Of a stretch of DNA of 64,000 bases, positions 52,832 through 61,338 are shown piece by piece. The DNA lies in assembly GCF_014647835.1 (NCBI RefSeq), contig NZ_BMPY01000007.1, forward strand, positions 1 to 64,000, written 5' to 3'. The notes under the pieces are model-generated. The model had not been told where the DNA came from. It did not search any database and saw only the letters and a list, made by a program, of their open reading frames with translations. The stretch comes from Microbispora rosea subsp. aerata (GTDB lineage Bacteria; Actinomycetota; Actinomycetes; Streptosporangiales; Streptosporangiaceae). The translations under genes were made by a program, and so were the position numbers. How positions within the stretch are numbered: the first letter of the stretch is position 1; every line of letters starts with the position of its first letter.

Positions 52832-54049
52832 ATGGGTCTTGCACCCGTCTCCGAGAACATCCGGCGCATCCTCAAGGTCATCGAAGAGGGCTCCCGGGAC
52901 ATGGCCACCGGCTGGAACCTCCCTCGCGAGTGCTACGTCGATCCGGAGTTCTACGCCTTCGAGCAAGAGGCGATCTTCATGCGCCAGTGGCTGTGCCTCG
53001 GCCGCGTCGACGAGATCCCGAAGCCGGGTGACTTCGTGCGCATCGACATGGGCGACGAGCCCCTGATGATGGTCCGCGGCAAGGACATGGAGATTCGGGT
53101 CCTCACCCCGGTCTGCGCCCACCGGGCCCACCTGGTGTGCGAGGGGTCGGGGAACACCGGCAGGCTCTTCCGCTGCCCCTTCCACGCCTGGACGTACGGG
53201 CTGGACGGCTCCCTCATCGCGGCGCCGTCCATGAACGACACCGTCGGCCTGAGGAACCTGAAGGCGGAGGCGTACCTGCCCTCGCACCGGGTCGAGATCT
53301 GGAACGGCTTCGTCTTCACCAATCTCGACCCGGACGCGAAGCCGCTCGCGCCCACGCTCACCAAGCTCACCAAAGAGCTGGAGAACTACCACATCGACGA
53401 GATGGTGAGCATGCCCGTCGCGGAGCTGCGCGGCAACAACTGGAACTGGAAGGCGCAGCTCGAAAACGGCATCGAGCCCTACCACAGCGCCTATCTCCAC
53501 GGCATGCTGCACGACTTCGCGCACGTCAGGCTCACCAGCTTCGTGGACCTCGACCCCGACGAGGGCGCGGTCTACCACCCGACCGGCTTCTACCACCCGG
53601 ACGCCGGCTTCAACGCGACCACCAAGGCCCTGCTCCCGATCATCCCGACACTCGGCGAGAAGGAGCGCAACCAGGTCATCTTCGCCTCGATCCCGCCGAA
53701 CCTGGGATTCGGGGCGGTTCCGGAGGGCCTGTTCTACTACCTCGTCCTCCCCGCCGGGCCGGACCAGATGAACCTGCGCATCGGCCACCTGTACCCCGAG
53801 GAGTCCACCCGGCATCCCCGCTTCGAGCAGCTCTACAAGATCGCCCAGGACGGCCTGGTCCTGTTCCACCAGCAGGACGCCAGCTCCGATCTGTCGCTCC
53901 AGAAGGGCATGCGCTCCCGCTTCCGCCGTCCCGGCCGCTACTCGTTCCAGGAGGAGTCGCTCCTCCAGTTCAACCGGTGGCTGCTGAAGCGCTACCAGGA
54001 CTACGTGAACCTGGTCGACGGCGTGACCGAGCCCGCGGCGGCCCACTGA
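52832..54049 (+). CDS. Rieske-type ring-hydroxylating oxygenase, large subunit
   Basis: 405 residues. The Rieske [2Fe-2S] site is C95-x-H97 and C115-x2-H118 (RCPFHAWTYGLDG). The mononuclear iron site is NGIEPYHSAYLH (His218, His223) with the distal Asp349 in FHQQDAS. No small subunit gene is present, as in homotrimeric alpha-only oxygenases. It needs electrons from the ferredoxin and reductase that follow at once. Catalyses hydroxylation, dihydroxylation or demethylation of a ring. ATG 52832 with AAGGA. Confidence 0.93.
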   Translation: MGLAPVSENIRRILKVIEEGSRDMATGWNLPRECYVDPEFYAFEQEAIFMRQWLCLGRVDEIPKPGDFVRIDMGDEPLMMVRGKDMEIRVLTPVCAHRAHLVCEGSGNTGRLFRCPFHAWTYGLDGSLIAAPSMNDTVGLRNLKAEAYLPSHRVEIWNGFVFTNLDPDAKPLAPTLTKLTKELENYHIDEMVSMPVAELRGNNWNWKAQLENGIEPYHSAYLHGMLHDFAHVRLTSFVDLDPDEGAVYHPTGFYHPDAGFNATTKALLPIIPTLGEKERNQVIFASIPPNLGFGAVPEGLFYYLVLPAGPDQMNLRIGHLYPEESTRHPRFEQLYKIAQDGLVLFHQQDASSDLSLQKGMRSRFRRPGRYSFQEESLLQFNRWLLKRYQDYVNLVDGVTEPAAAH

Positions 54050-54081
54050 ACGCGACATCTTCCCGCCCCCGAGGAGACCAC

Positions 54082-54276
54082 ATGAAAGTCACTGTCGACC
54101 GCACCCTGTGCGACGGAAACGGCGTGTGCATGGGCATCGCCCCCGACGTCTTCGACGTCGACGACGACCTGAACCTCCACATCGTCGACGAGATCCCCGA
54201 CGACCCGGTCATCCGGGCCCAGGTCCGGCAGTCGATCACTTCCTGCCCGGTCCTCGCGCTGAGCCTGGAGGAATAG
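54082..54276 (+). CDS. Three-cysteine ferredoxin ([3Fe-4S] type)
   Basis: 64 residues. Cysteines at 10, 16 and 55 (LCDGNGVCMG and SCPV) are the pattern of actinobacterial [3Fe-4S] ferredoxins; Gly/Asn replaces the second cluster Cys of a [4Fe-4S] site. Acidic surface. It lies between the oxygenase and reductase genes and is their obvious electron shuttle. The RBS GAGGAG precedes ATG 54082. Confidence 0.93.
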   Translation: MKVTVDRTLCDGNGVCMGIAPDVFDVDDDLNLHIVDEIPDDPVIRAQVRQSITSCPVLALSLEE

Positions 54277-54281
54277 CGATC

Positions 54282-55529
54282 GTGGTCGTCACCACCTCGC
54301 AGACCGTCGTCGTGGCCGGCGGGTCCCTCGCCGGCCACACGGTGGTCGCCGAACTCGCCCGGCGCGGCTTCGCCGGCGACGTCGTCTGGGTGCGCGGGCC
54401 CGAGGGCACGGCCCCCTACTCCCGGCCCGCCCTGTCCAAGGAGCTCATCCAGGGCAAGGTCACCAGCGACGACATCCGGCTGCCCGGCCTCGAGGCGCAC
54501 GGCCTGCGGCTGCGCGTCGTGGACCACGCGGTGTGCGCGCGGCTGGACCCGGACGACGACCGGGTGCTGGTCACGCCCGCACCCGGGGCCGCGGGAGAAC
54601 CCTCCGACGGCGACTGGATCCCCTTCGACGCCCTGTTCGTCTGCACGGGGACCCGCGCCCGCCTGCCGGAGGCGTTCGCCGGGCTGCCCAACGTCCACTG
54701 TCTGCGCACGCTCGCCGACGCCGAACGGATCAGGGAACGGCTGTCCGGCCGGCCCAGGACGGTGGTCGTCGGCGCCGGTCTGGTCGGCAGCGAGATGGCC
54801 GCGTCGTTGCGGTCCTGCGGGCTGCCGGTCGAGCTGGTCGTGCAGGGGCGGCTGCCCATGGACGCGGTGTTCGGCGAGGACCTGGGACGGTTCTGCCTGG
54901 AACGGCACCACGCCCACGGTGTGACGACCCGGCTGCTGACGACCGTCACCGGCCTGTCGGCGAGCGAGCCGGACGGCCCGGTCGTCTTGACCTTCGACGA
55001 CGGCGAGCAGACCTCGGCCGACCTGGTCGTGCTCGGGCTCGGCGCGGTCACGGCCTGCGAATGGCTGCGCGGCTCCGGGCTCGACGTCTCCGACGGCCTC
55101 GGCTGCGACGAAGCCCTGCGGACCGCGCGGCCGAACGTCTTCGCGGCCGGGGACGTCGCCAACTGGAGGCACCCCGTGTTCGGTCACCGGATGCGGGTCG
55201 AGCATTGGAGCAACGCGTCGGCCCAGGCGCGGCACGCCGTCGAGAGCTGGTGGGCCGGGCTGGAGGGCCGCGAGCCTCCGCCCTTCGCGGAGGTGCCGTA
55301 CTTCTGGTCGGACCAGTACGGCCTGAAGTACCAGATGGTCGGCCACGCGCGCGGGCACGACGAAGTCAGCGTCGAGCGGACCGGCGCGGACGGCTATCCG
55401 TTCGTGACCTACTTCCGCGAGGGCCGCGTCGTCGCCGCCGCCGGAGTGAACGCGCCGCGCGCGGTGATGCGCATGAAGGCGCGCATCCAGTCCGAAGCAA
55501 CGACGATTCAGGGGGCGTACGCAGGGTGA
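54282..55529 (+). CDS. FAD-dependent ferredoxin reductase
   Basis: 415 residues. FAD-binding VVVAGGSLAGHTVVAELARR near the N terminus, NAD(P)-binding TVVVGAGLVGSEMAASL in the middle, and VFAAGDVANWRHP for the FAD ribityl site. The C-terminal domain resembles rubredoxin/putidaredoxin reductases. Passes electrons from NAD(P)H to the ferredoxin. GTG 54282 is chosen because GGAGG, inside the end of the ferredoxin gene, lies ten bases upstream. The first Gly of the dinucleotide motif is in G-G-S rather than the usual G-A-G, as is common in this subgroup. Confidence 0.92.
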   Translation: MVVTTSQTVVVAGGSLAGHTVVAELARRGFAGDVVWVRGPEGTAPYSRPALSKELIQGKVTSDDIRLPGLEAHGLRLRVVDHAVCARLDPDDDRVLVTPAPGAAGEPSDGDWIPFDALFVCTGTRARLPEAFAGLPNVHCLRTLADAERIRERLSGRPRTVVVGAGLVGSEMAASLRSCGLPVELVVQGRLPMDAVFGEDLGRFCLERHHAHGVTTRLLTTVTGLSASEPDGPVVLTFDDGEQTSADLVVLGLGAVTACEWLRGSGLDVSDGLGCDEALRTARPNVFAAGDVANWRHPVFGHRMRVEHWSNASAQARHAVESWWAGLEGREPPPFAEVPYFWSDQYGLKYQMVGHARGHDEVSVERTGADGYPFVTYFREGRVVAAAGVNAPRAVMRMKARIQSEATTIQGAYAG

Positions 55530-56056
55530 ACGGCGACCTGGCCGCAGACGGCACGACATACGCGCACGACGACGGGCGGGACCCGGCGCTGGCCGGGGTG
55601 ATCCGGGATCACATGTGGTCGCTGCTGAGCGCCCGCTACCGCACCAACCGCCGCTCACCCGGCGCGCCGACCGAGGACGAGTATCTCCACGACCGGCCGT
55701 TCTGGCCCGAGTTCACCTTCGAAGAGGTGAGGTACGCGGCAGAGGACGGCAGGGACCTGCTCCTGGTGACCTTCCACGACACCGACGTGCCGGACGTCAC
55801 CCTCGGCTTCCGGATCGACCTCGGCAAGGCCATGACCAAGTGGTCCCGCCGCGTGGGCGGGCGCCATCCGCGGCGGCACCCGGAGATGTTCGCGGCCGAA
55901 CTGATCTGGTTCATGGTCTGCTTCATCGGCGTCGCCGACTTCGACAAGGCGACGAGCACGCCCGGGCCCCCGCCGTACTGGATCAACGACGGATCCGAGA
56001 TCTTCGGAAAGCTCAAGGACAACCCGAACATGGAGACCTTCGAGTCTCACCACTGA
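55526..56056 (+). CDS. Uncharacterised operon protein
   Basis: 176 residues from GTG 55526, overlapping the reductase stop by four bases (GTGA). I do not recognise the family. It is soluble, with conserved-looking aromatic segments (PFWPEFTFEEVRYAAEDGRD, AELIWFMVCFIGVADFDKAT, PPYWINDGSEIF). Tight coupling to the oxygenase system suggests an accessory subunit or a ligand-binding protein of the pathway. No catalytic motif is apparent. Confidence 0.75.
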   Translation: MNGDLAADGTTYAHDDGRDPALAGVIRDHMWSLLSARYRTNRRSPGAPTEDEYLHDRPFWPEFTFEEVRYAAEDGRDLLLVTFHDTDVPDVTLGFRIDLGKAMTKWSRRVGGRHPRRHPEMFAAELIWFMVCFIGVADFDKATSTPGPPPYWINDGSEIFGKLKDNPNMETFESHH

Positions 56057-56084
56057 CGTCCCCCGCAGAAAGGCCGGCACCGCC

Positions 56085-56843
56085 ATGGCAGTTGTCGAAA
56101 TCGAAAAGCCCCGCGACGGCGTCGCGATCATCCGGCTCAACCGGCCGGAGGTGCGCAACGCGCTCAACACCGAGGTACGCGTGCTGCTCGCCGAGGCCGT
56201 CGAGACCCTCAACCAGGACGACGACATCGGCGCGATCGTCCTGACCGGCGGCGACACCGTCTTCGCCGTCGGCGCCGACCTCAACGAGCAGGCCGGACGC
56301 GACGTCGTGGGCGCGATCCGCGCCTACACCCACCAGGCGTTCTGGTACAGCGGCAAGCCCGTGATCGCCGCCGTGAACGGCGACGCGTTCGGCGGCGGCA
56401 ACGAGTTCATCCTCCAGTGCGACTTCGTCATCGCCTCGCGGAACGCCCGCTTCGCCCAGACCGAGGTCACCATCGGCCTGGTTCCCGGCGGCGGCGCGAC
56501 GCAGCGGCTGCCCCGCGTCATCGGACGGCAGAACGCGTTGTACGCCCTCCTCACCGGCACGCCCATGACCGCCGCCGACGCGTACCGGCTCGGCTACGTC
56601 TCAGAGGTGGTCGAGGGCAACGCCGTCGACCGGGCCGTGGAACTGGCCGCGCTGATCGCGTCTCGCCCCCGCCTGGCCGTACGGCAGATCAAGGAGGTCG
56701 TCCGCCTCGGTCTCGACACCTCCTTCGAGGCCGGGATCGCGCTGGAGCGCCGGGGCTACCAGCTCATGTTCGGCACGCGAGACCTGCGCGAGGGCTTCGC
56801 CGCGGTACGGGAGGGGCGGGAGCCGAAGTTCACCGGCGAGTGA
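56085..56843 (+). CDS. Enoyl-CoA hydratase/isomerase (crotonase) family
   Basis: 252 residues. Oxyanion-hole segments FAVGADLNE and NGDAFGGGNEFILQCD are present, and both catalytic glutamates of hydratases are kept (in GGGNEF and in FAQTEVTIGLVPGGGATQRL). So it is likely a true hydratase rather than a hydrolase variant. Ends the plus-strand operon. In this context it would process a CoA-linked product after ring cleavage, although no CoA ligase is encoded nearby. Confidence 0.88.
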   Translation: MAVVEIEKPRDGVAIIRLNRPEVRNALNTEVRVLLAEAVETLNQDDDIGAIVLTGGDTVFAVGADLNEQAGRDVVGAIRAYTHQAFWYSGKPVIAAVNGDAFGGGNEFILQCDFVIASRNARFAQTEVTIGLVPGGGATQRLPRVIGRQNALYALLTGTPMTAADAYRLGYVSEVVEGNAVDRAVELAALIASRPRLAVRQIKEVVRLGLDTSFEAGIALERRGYQLMFGTRDLREGFAAVREGREPKFTGE

Positions 56844-56979
56844 CGGGCGGAGCGCCGATGGCGCGTCGCCGGCGCGGCGAACGGTAGGCTGATGGGGTTG
56901 CGCTCGTAACGCCTTCCGCTAGGGCGGGTGAGGGAGAGCGCGTCAATCCAGTGATCGAGTCATCCCTAGGAGATGTGCC

Positions 56980-57567
56980 GTGTCCGAAGTAGTCATCGCC
57001 GCCGAGCTTCGCACCGAGTTCGGCAAGGGTGCCGCCCGCAAGATCCGCCGGGCGAACAAGGTCCCCGCTGTCCTGTACGGCCACGGCATCGAGACCAAGC
57101 ATCTGACCCTCCCCGGCCACGACCTGCTGCTCGCGCTGCGCACGCCGAACGTGCTCATCCGCCTGCAGGGCGAGGGCATCAACGAGATCGCGCTGCCCAA
57201 GGGCGTCCAGCGCGACCCGATCAAGGGCTTCCTCGAGCACGTCGACCTGCTGCTGGTCAAGCGCGGCGAGAAGGTCACCGTCGAGATCCCGGTCACCGTG
57301 ACCGGCGACCCGATCGGCAGCGCGATCGTCGAGCAGCCGCTGGGCACGATCTCGGTCGAGGCCGAGGCGACCCACATCCCGACCGGCGTCGAGGTCGACG
57401 TGGACGGCAAGGACGTCGGCTACACCGTGCACGCCGGCGACCTCAAGCTCCCGGCCGGCACCACGCTCGCCGGCGACCCCGAGGCCCTGGTGCTGCACGT
57501 GATCGCCGCCCCGTCGGCCGGGCTGCCCCAGGAGGGCGAGGCCGCCGAGGGTGAGAGCGCCGAGTAG
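56980..57567 (+). CDS. rplY: Ribosomal protein bL25 (CTC type)
   Basis: 195 residues. Two-domain general stress form: N-terminal 5S rRNA-binding domain (AELRTEFGKGAARKIRRANK, VPAVLYGHG) and C-terminal TL5/CTC domain, with an acidic tail (GEAAEGESAE). GTG 56980 has AGGAG seven bases upstream. Returns the window to the conserved prs-rplY-pth order. Confidence 0.95.
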   Translation: MSEVVIAAELRTEFGKGAARKIRRANKVPAVLYGHGIETKHLTLPGHDLLLALRTPNVLIRLQGEGINEIALPKGVQRDPIKGFLEHVDLLLVKRGEKVTVEIPVTVTGDPIGSAIVEQPLGTISVEAEATHIPTGVEVDVDGKDVGYTVHAGDLKLPAGTTLAGDPEALVLHVIAAPSAGLPQEGEAAEGESAE

Positions 57568-57583
57568 GACCCGTTTCGTGAGA

Positions 57584-57615
57584 GAGTCCTCCACAGGGTG
57601 TCCTGTGGAGGACTC
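57584..57615 (+). terminator. Hairpin between rplY and pth
   Basis: Perfect 14-bp stem GAGTCCTCCACAGG gtgt CCTGTGGAGGACTC followed by TTCC. Long enough to be a terminator or a processing site within an rplY-pth transcript. Confidence 0.8.
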
Positions 57616-57647
57616 TTCCATGTGACGAGACAGCGGAGGAGACGGCG

Positions 57648-58259
57648 ATGTCCGAGACGTCCGCGCAGCGGTGGCTGGTCGTGGGCCTGGGCAACCCCGG
57701 GCCGGAGTACGCCGGCAACCGGCACAACGCGGGCTTCATGGTGCTCGACGAATTGGCCGCCCGGGTGGGCGGGCGGTTCAAGGCGCACAGATCGCGGGCC
57801 GAGGTGGTCGAGGGCCGCCTGGCCCTGCTCCCGGTCGTGCTGGCCAAGCCGCTGTCGTACATGAACCTGTCGGGCGGCCCGGTGAAGGCGCTGGCCGACT
57901 TCTACAAGGTCACGCCCGACCGGGTGATCGTGGTCCACGACGAGCTGGACATCCCGTACGGCGCGCTGCGCGCGAAGATCGGCGGCGGGGACAACGGCCA
58001 CAACGGCCTGAAGTCGATCACGAAGTCGCTCGGCACGCGCGACTACCTGCGGATCCGGTTCGGCATCGGCCGCCCGCCGGGCCGCATGGACCCGGCGACC
58101 TTCGTGCTGCGCGACTTCGCCACGGCCGAGCGCAAGGACCTGCCGTTCCTCGTGGACCGGGCGGCCGACATGGTGGAGTCGCTGATGACCGCCGGTCTGG
58201 AGGCCACGCAGAACCGGTTCCACGCCGCCGACCTCAACCCGGCGAAGCCGCCCCGCTGA
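57648..58259 (+). CDS. pth: Peptidyl-tRNA hydrolase
   Basis: 203 residues. Recycles peptidyl-tRNA dropped from ribosomes. [20 protein letters not shown] holds the catalytic His (in NRHNAGF); [24 protein letters not shown] and [12 protein letters not shown] are the conserved active-site segments. Full length for the family. Confidence 0.96.
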   Translation: MSETSAQRWLVVGLGNPGPEYAGNRHNAGFMVLDELAARVGGRFKAHRSRAEVVEGRLALLPVVLAKPLSYMNLSGGPVKALADFYKVTPDRVIVVHDELDIPYGALRAKIGGGDNGHNGLKSITKSLGTRDYLRIRFGIGRPPGRMDPATFVLRDFATAERKDLPFLVDRAADMVESLMTAGLEATQNRFHAADLNPAKPPR

Positions 58260-58357
58260 CGTCCCGCCTATCCGCCGCACCGGGCTCGGCGGTGGGAGCG
58301 GCGCGGAGGTTTGGCGGGGCAGCGGAGCCGCCCCTGCGAGGCCGGCGGGGCGAAGCC

Positions 58358-58984
58358 CTACCCGGCGGCGGGGCCGGCCGTCGCGGCAGGGCTGCCGTCG
58401 GCGCGATGTGAGGAGCCCGGCCATGCCATGAGGTTTTGCAGCAGTTCCGCCTGTTCGATGGCGTCGTCGAGCGCGTTGTGGGTGTGCGGGCGCCTGGTGC
58501 GCACCTCGCGCGGCATCTGACGCTTGGTCGCCCAGGCCACCGGCACCACGGCCTTGGCGGCGTACAGCGTCTTGATGTCGATGCACCGGGAGTGCCCGAA
58601 GGGCGATGCGCCGGTGAAGCGAAGGAAGTACCAGTACATCCACATCCAGTCGTACGACAGCGGGAAGGCCGCCAGCACCGGCAGGTCGTCGCCGCACACC
58701 TCGCGCACCCAGGCCGCCGCGGCCGTCATGGCCTCGGCCGGGTCGCGGCCCTCGCGCAGCAGCGCCGCCCGGTCGAGGCCGCTCACCGCCAGCGCCTCCG
58801 GCACATAGTCGTCGCTGATCGGCCGTAATTCGGCGTAAAACGTCACGGACTCGGGGTCGGTCCGTTCGAACCGCCGCCCGGTCATCCGGCCGGCCACGGT
58901 CATGCCGAAGCTGAGCATCGAATACGGCCCAGGAATCGGGCCGTCCGCCTCGACATCAACCGATATGTACGTTTCGGCTTTCAA
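58358..58984 (-). CDS. DEDDh-type 3'-5' exonuclease
   Basis: 208 residues from TTG 58984, with GGAG six bases upstream. YISVDVEADGPIPG gives the first Asp-Glu, FPLSYDWMWMYWYFLRFTG the second Asp, and HTHNALDDAIEQAEL the His and final Asp of the DEDDh site. Similar to RNase T/oligoribonuclease-type trimming enzymes. The C-terminal 20 residues are a Ser/Ala-rich tail. Stands alone, convergent with pth. Confidence 0.85.
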   Translation of the reverse strand: MKAETYISVDVEADGPIPGPYSMLSFGMTVAGRMTGRRFERTDPESVTFYAELRPISDDYVPEALAVSGLDRAALLREGRDPAEAMTAAAAWVREVCGDDLPVLAAFPLSYDWMWMYWYFLRFTGASPFGHSRCIDIKTLYAAKAVVPVAWATKRQMPREVRTRRPHTHNALDDAIEQAELLQNLMAWPGSSHRADGSPAATAGPAAG

Positions 58985-59062
58985 TGAAATCTCCTTGAGC
59001 CGTCGGGGCGGACGGCTAGCATTCCATCACGTTCGGTAGTCGATCGATCACGGGGGGCGGAA

Positions 59063-60523
59063 GTGCTGAACGGCGACACGTCCTCGGTCGCCGTCGGCGT
59101 GCCGCGGGAGTCGCCCGCCCATCCGATGCCGCGGCCGCCGGTGTGGGCCGTCCGATATCGGCGCGCCGCGGCCGTCTGCGACATGATGGCCGCCCTTCTC
59201 GCGGGGGTCACCGCCGTGGTGATCCGGTTCGGCGAGGTTACTCCCTATGTGATGCCTTATGTCGTGGCGAGCGCGGCGCTGCCCGCCGTCTGGGTGGTGA
59301 TCCTGGTCCTGAGCCGGGCGTACGAGCCGCGCCTGATCGGCGTGGGGGCGGAGGAGTTCCGCCGGGTCGCGCGGGCCGGCTTCACGTTGATCGCCGGCGT
59401 CGCCATCGCCGCGTACGCGTCGAAGACCGAGATCGCGCGCGGCTACGTCCTGATCGCGCTGCCGCTCGCCACCGCGTTCGCCCTCGTCGCCCGGTACGCC
59501 CTGCGGCGGCGGCTGCACCGCAGGCGGGCCAGGGGCGAGGGCTGCATGCGCAGGGTGGTCGCGGTGGGCCACCCGGCGGCGATCGCCGAGCTGGTCGGCA
59601 CCTTCCGGCGCGAGCGCTACCACGGGATGGAGGTGGTGGCCGCCTGCGTGCCCGCGCACGCCGCCGGCCGGGTGGCGGACGTGCCGGTGCTGGGCGACTT
59701 CACCGACGTGCCGCTGGTGGTGGAGCAGGTGAGGGCGGACACGGTCGCGGTGCTCGCCTGCCCCGAGCTGGACGGCACGGCGCTGCGCAGGCTGGCCTGG
59801 CGGCTGGAGCGCACGCGCACCGACCTCGTGGTGGCGCCCGCGTTGATGGAGGTGACCGGCCCGCGGACCGCGATCCGGCCCGTCGCCGGGCTCCCGCTGC
59901 TGCACGTGGAGCATCCCGAGCTGACGGGAGGCCGCCGGCTGGTCAAGGACGTGTTCGACCGGCTGGTCGCCGCCGTGGCGCTGGTCGTGCTGGCCCCGCT
60001 GCTGGCCGCCATCGCCGTGGCCGTACGGGTGACCAGCCCGGGGCCCGCCCTGTTCCGCCAGCGCCGGGTCGGCAGGGACGGCGTGGAGTTCACGATCCTC
60101 AAGTTCCGCACGATGCGGCGGGACGCGGAGGCCCTGAAGGTCGAGCTGGTCAGCGACGCCGGCGGTGTGCTGTTCAAGGTGCGCAGGGATCCACGGGTGA
60201 CCCCGCTCGGCGCGGCGCTGCGGCGCTACTCGCTGGACGAGCTGCCGCAGCTCATCAACGTGCTGCGGGGCGACATGTCGCTCGTCGGGCCGCGTCCGCC
60301 GCTGCCGGATGAGGTCGCGCAGTACGGCGACGACGTGCGCCGCAGGCTCGTGGTCCGGCCGGGGATGACCGGGCTCTGGCAGGTCAACGGCCGGTCGGAC
60401 CTTTCCTGGGAGGAATCGGTACGTTTAGACCTGCGTTATGTCGAGAACTGGTCTCTCATGTTGGATCTGCAGATCTTATGGAAAACATGGTCTGCGGTTA
60501 CACGCGGGGCGGGAGCGTACTGA
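59063..60523 (+). CDS. Polyprenyl-phosphate sugar-1-phosphate transferase (WbaP/WcaJ type)
   Basis: 486 residues. Four N-terminal membrane segments, a CoA-binding-like middle domain (VVAVGHPAAIAELVGTFRRE), a fifth hydrophobic hairpin (LVAAVALVVLAPLLAAIAVA) and the C-terminal catalytic domain with FTILKFRTM, LDELPQLINVLRGDMSLVGP and RPGMTGLWQVNGRS. Starts glycan assembly on undecaprenyl phosphate at the membrane. GTG 59063. It ends three bases before the start region of cysQ, so may be co-transcribed with the sulfate genes; a sulfated or PAPS-linked exopolysaccharide is conceivable but not shown. Confidence 0.92.
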   Translation: MLNGDTSSVAVGVPRESPAHPMPRPPVWAVRYRRAAAVCDMMAALLAGVTAVVIRFGEVTPYVMPYVVASAALPAVWVVILVLSRAYEPRLIGVGAEEFRRVARAGFTLIAGVAIAAYASKTEIARGYVLIALPLATAFALVARYALRRRLHRRRARGEGCMRRVVAVGHPAAIAELVGTFRRERYHGMEVVAACVPAHAAGRVADVPVLGDFTDVPLVVEQVRADTVAVLACPELDGTALRRLAWRLERTRTDLVVAPALMEVTGPRTAIRPVAGLPLLHVEHPELTGGRRLVKDVFDRLVAAVALVVLAPLLAAIAVAVRVTSPGPALFRQRRVGRDGVEFTILKFRTMRRDAEALKVELVSDAGGVLFKVRRDPRVTPLGAALRRYSLDELPQLINVLRGDMSLVGPRPPLPDEVAQYGDDVRRRLVVRPGMTGLWQVNGRSDLSWEESVRLDLRYVENWSLMLDLQILWKTWSAVTRGAGAY

Positions 60524-60532
60524 GGAGTGACG

Positions 60533-61327
60533 ATGCGGGACGATGACTCCCTCGCCGGGGATCTGGCGACGGAGGCGGGGGAACGGCTCCTGGAGCTGCG
60601 CGCCCGTCTCGGGTTCGCCGACACCCGGGCGTTGAAAGACGCCGGTGACCGGGAATCGCACCGCTTTCTGATGGACGCTCTGCGGCGGCTGCGGCCGGAC
60701 GACGCCGTGCTGTCGGAGGAGGCGACCCGCGAGGAACGGATGGACCCCCGGCGGCTGTCGGCGGAACGCGTGTGGATCATCGACCCTCTCGACGGCACCC
60801 GCGAGTTCTCCGAGCAGGGGCGCGCCGACTGGGCCGTCCACGTGGCCCTGTGGGAGCGGGGGTCCCTCACGGCGGGGGCGATCGCCCTGCCCGCCTGGCC
60901 GGGATCGGCCCAAAAATCAGCGCGGGGCCGTACGCTCACGACGGCGGCGCCGCCGGAGCTGCCGGAGAAGGTGCGCGAGCCGTTCCGCATCGCGGTCAGC
61001 CGCACCCGGCCGCCCGAGTTCGTCCGTGAGCTGGCCGCCCGCCTCGGCGGGGAACTCGTCCCCATCGGCTCGGCCGGCGCCAAGATCGCCGCGGTCCTCA
61101 CCGGGGAGGTCGAGGCGTACGTGCACGCCGGGGGACAGTACGAGTGGGACTCGGCCGCGCCGGTCGCGGTGGCGGCCGCGGCGGGGGCCCACGCGAGCCG
61201 CATCGACGGCTCACCCCTGACCTACAACCAGGAGAACCCGTACCTGCCGGATATCCTGGTCTCCCTACCGGATCTGGCGCCAACGTTGCTCGCCGGAATC
61301 CGTGACCTGGACCGCCAGACTCCGTGA
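60533..61327 (+). CDS. cysQ: 3'(2'),5'-bisphosphate nucleotidase
   Basis: 264 residues, inositol-monophosphatase fold. Metal-site motifs LSEEATREER and WIIDPLDGTREFSEQGRADW, and the C-terminal YEWDSAAPVAVA. Recycles phosphoadenosine phosphate to AMP during sulfate assimilation. ATG 60533 chosen over GTG 60527 because GAGGA lies at the better distance. Directly upstream of cysD (11 bp). Confidence 0.9.
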   Translation: MRDDDSLAGDLATEAGERLLELRARLGFADTRALKDAGDRESHRFLMDALRRLRPDDAVLSEEATREERMDPRRLSAERVWIIDPLDGTREFSEQGRADWAVHVALWERGSLTAGAIALPAWPGSAQKSARGRTLTTAAPPELPEKVREPFRIAVSRTRPPEFVRELAARLGGELVPIGSAGAKIAAVLTGEVEAYVHAGGQYEWDSAAPVAVAAAAGAHASRIDGSPLTYNQENPYLPDILVSLPDLAPTLLAGIRDLDRQTP

Positions 61328-61338
61328 AGGAAGTCCCC

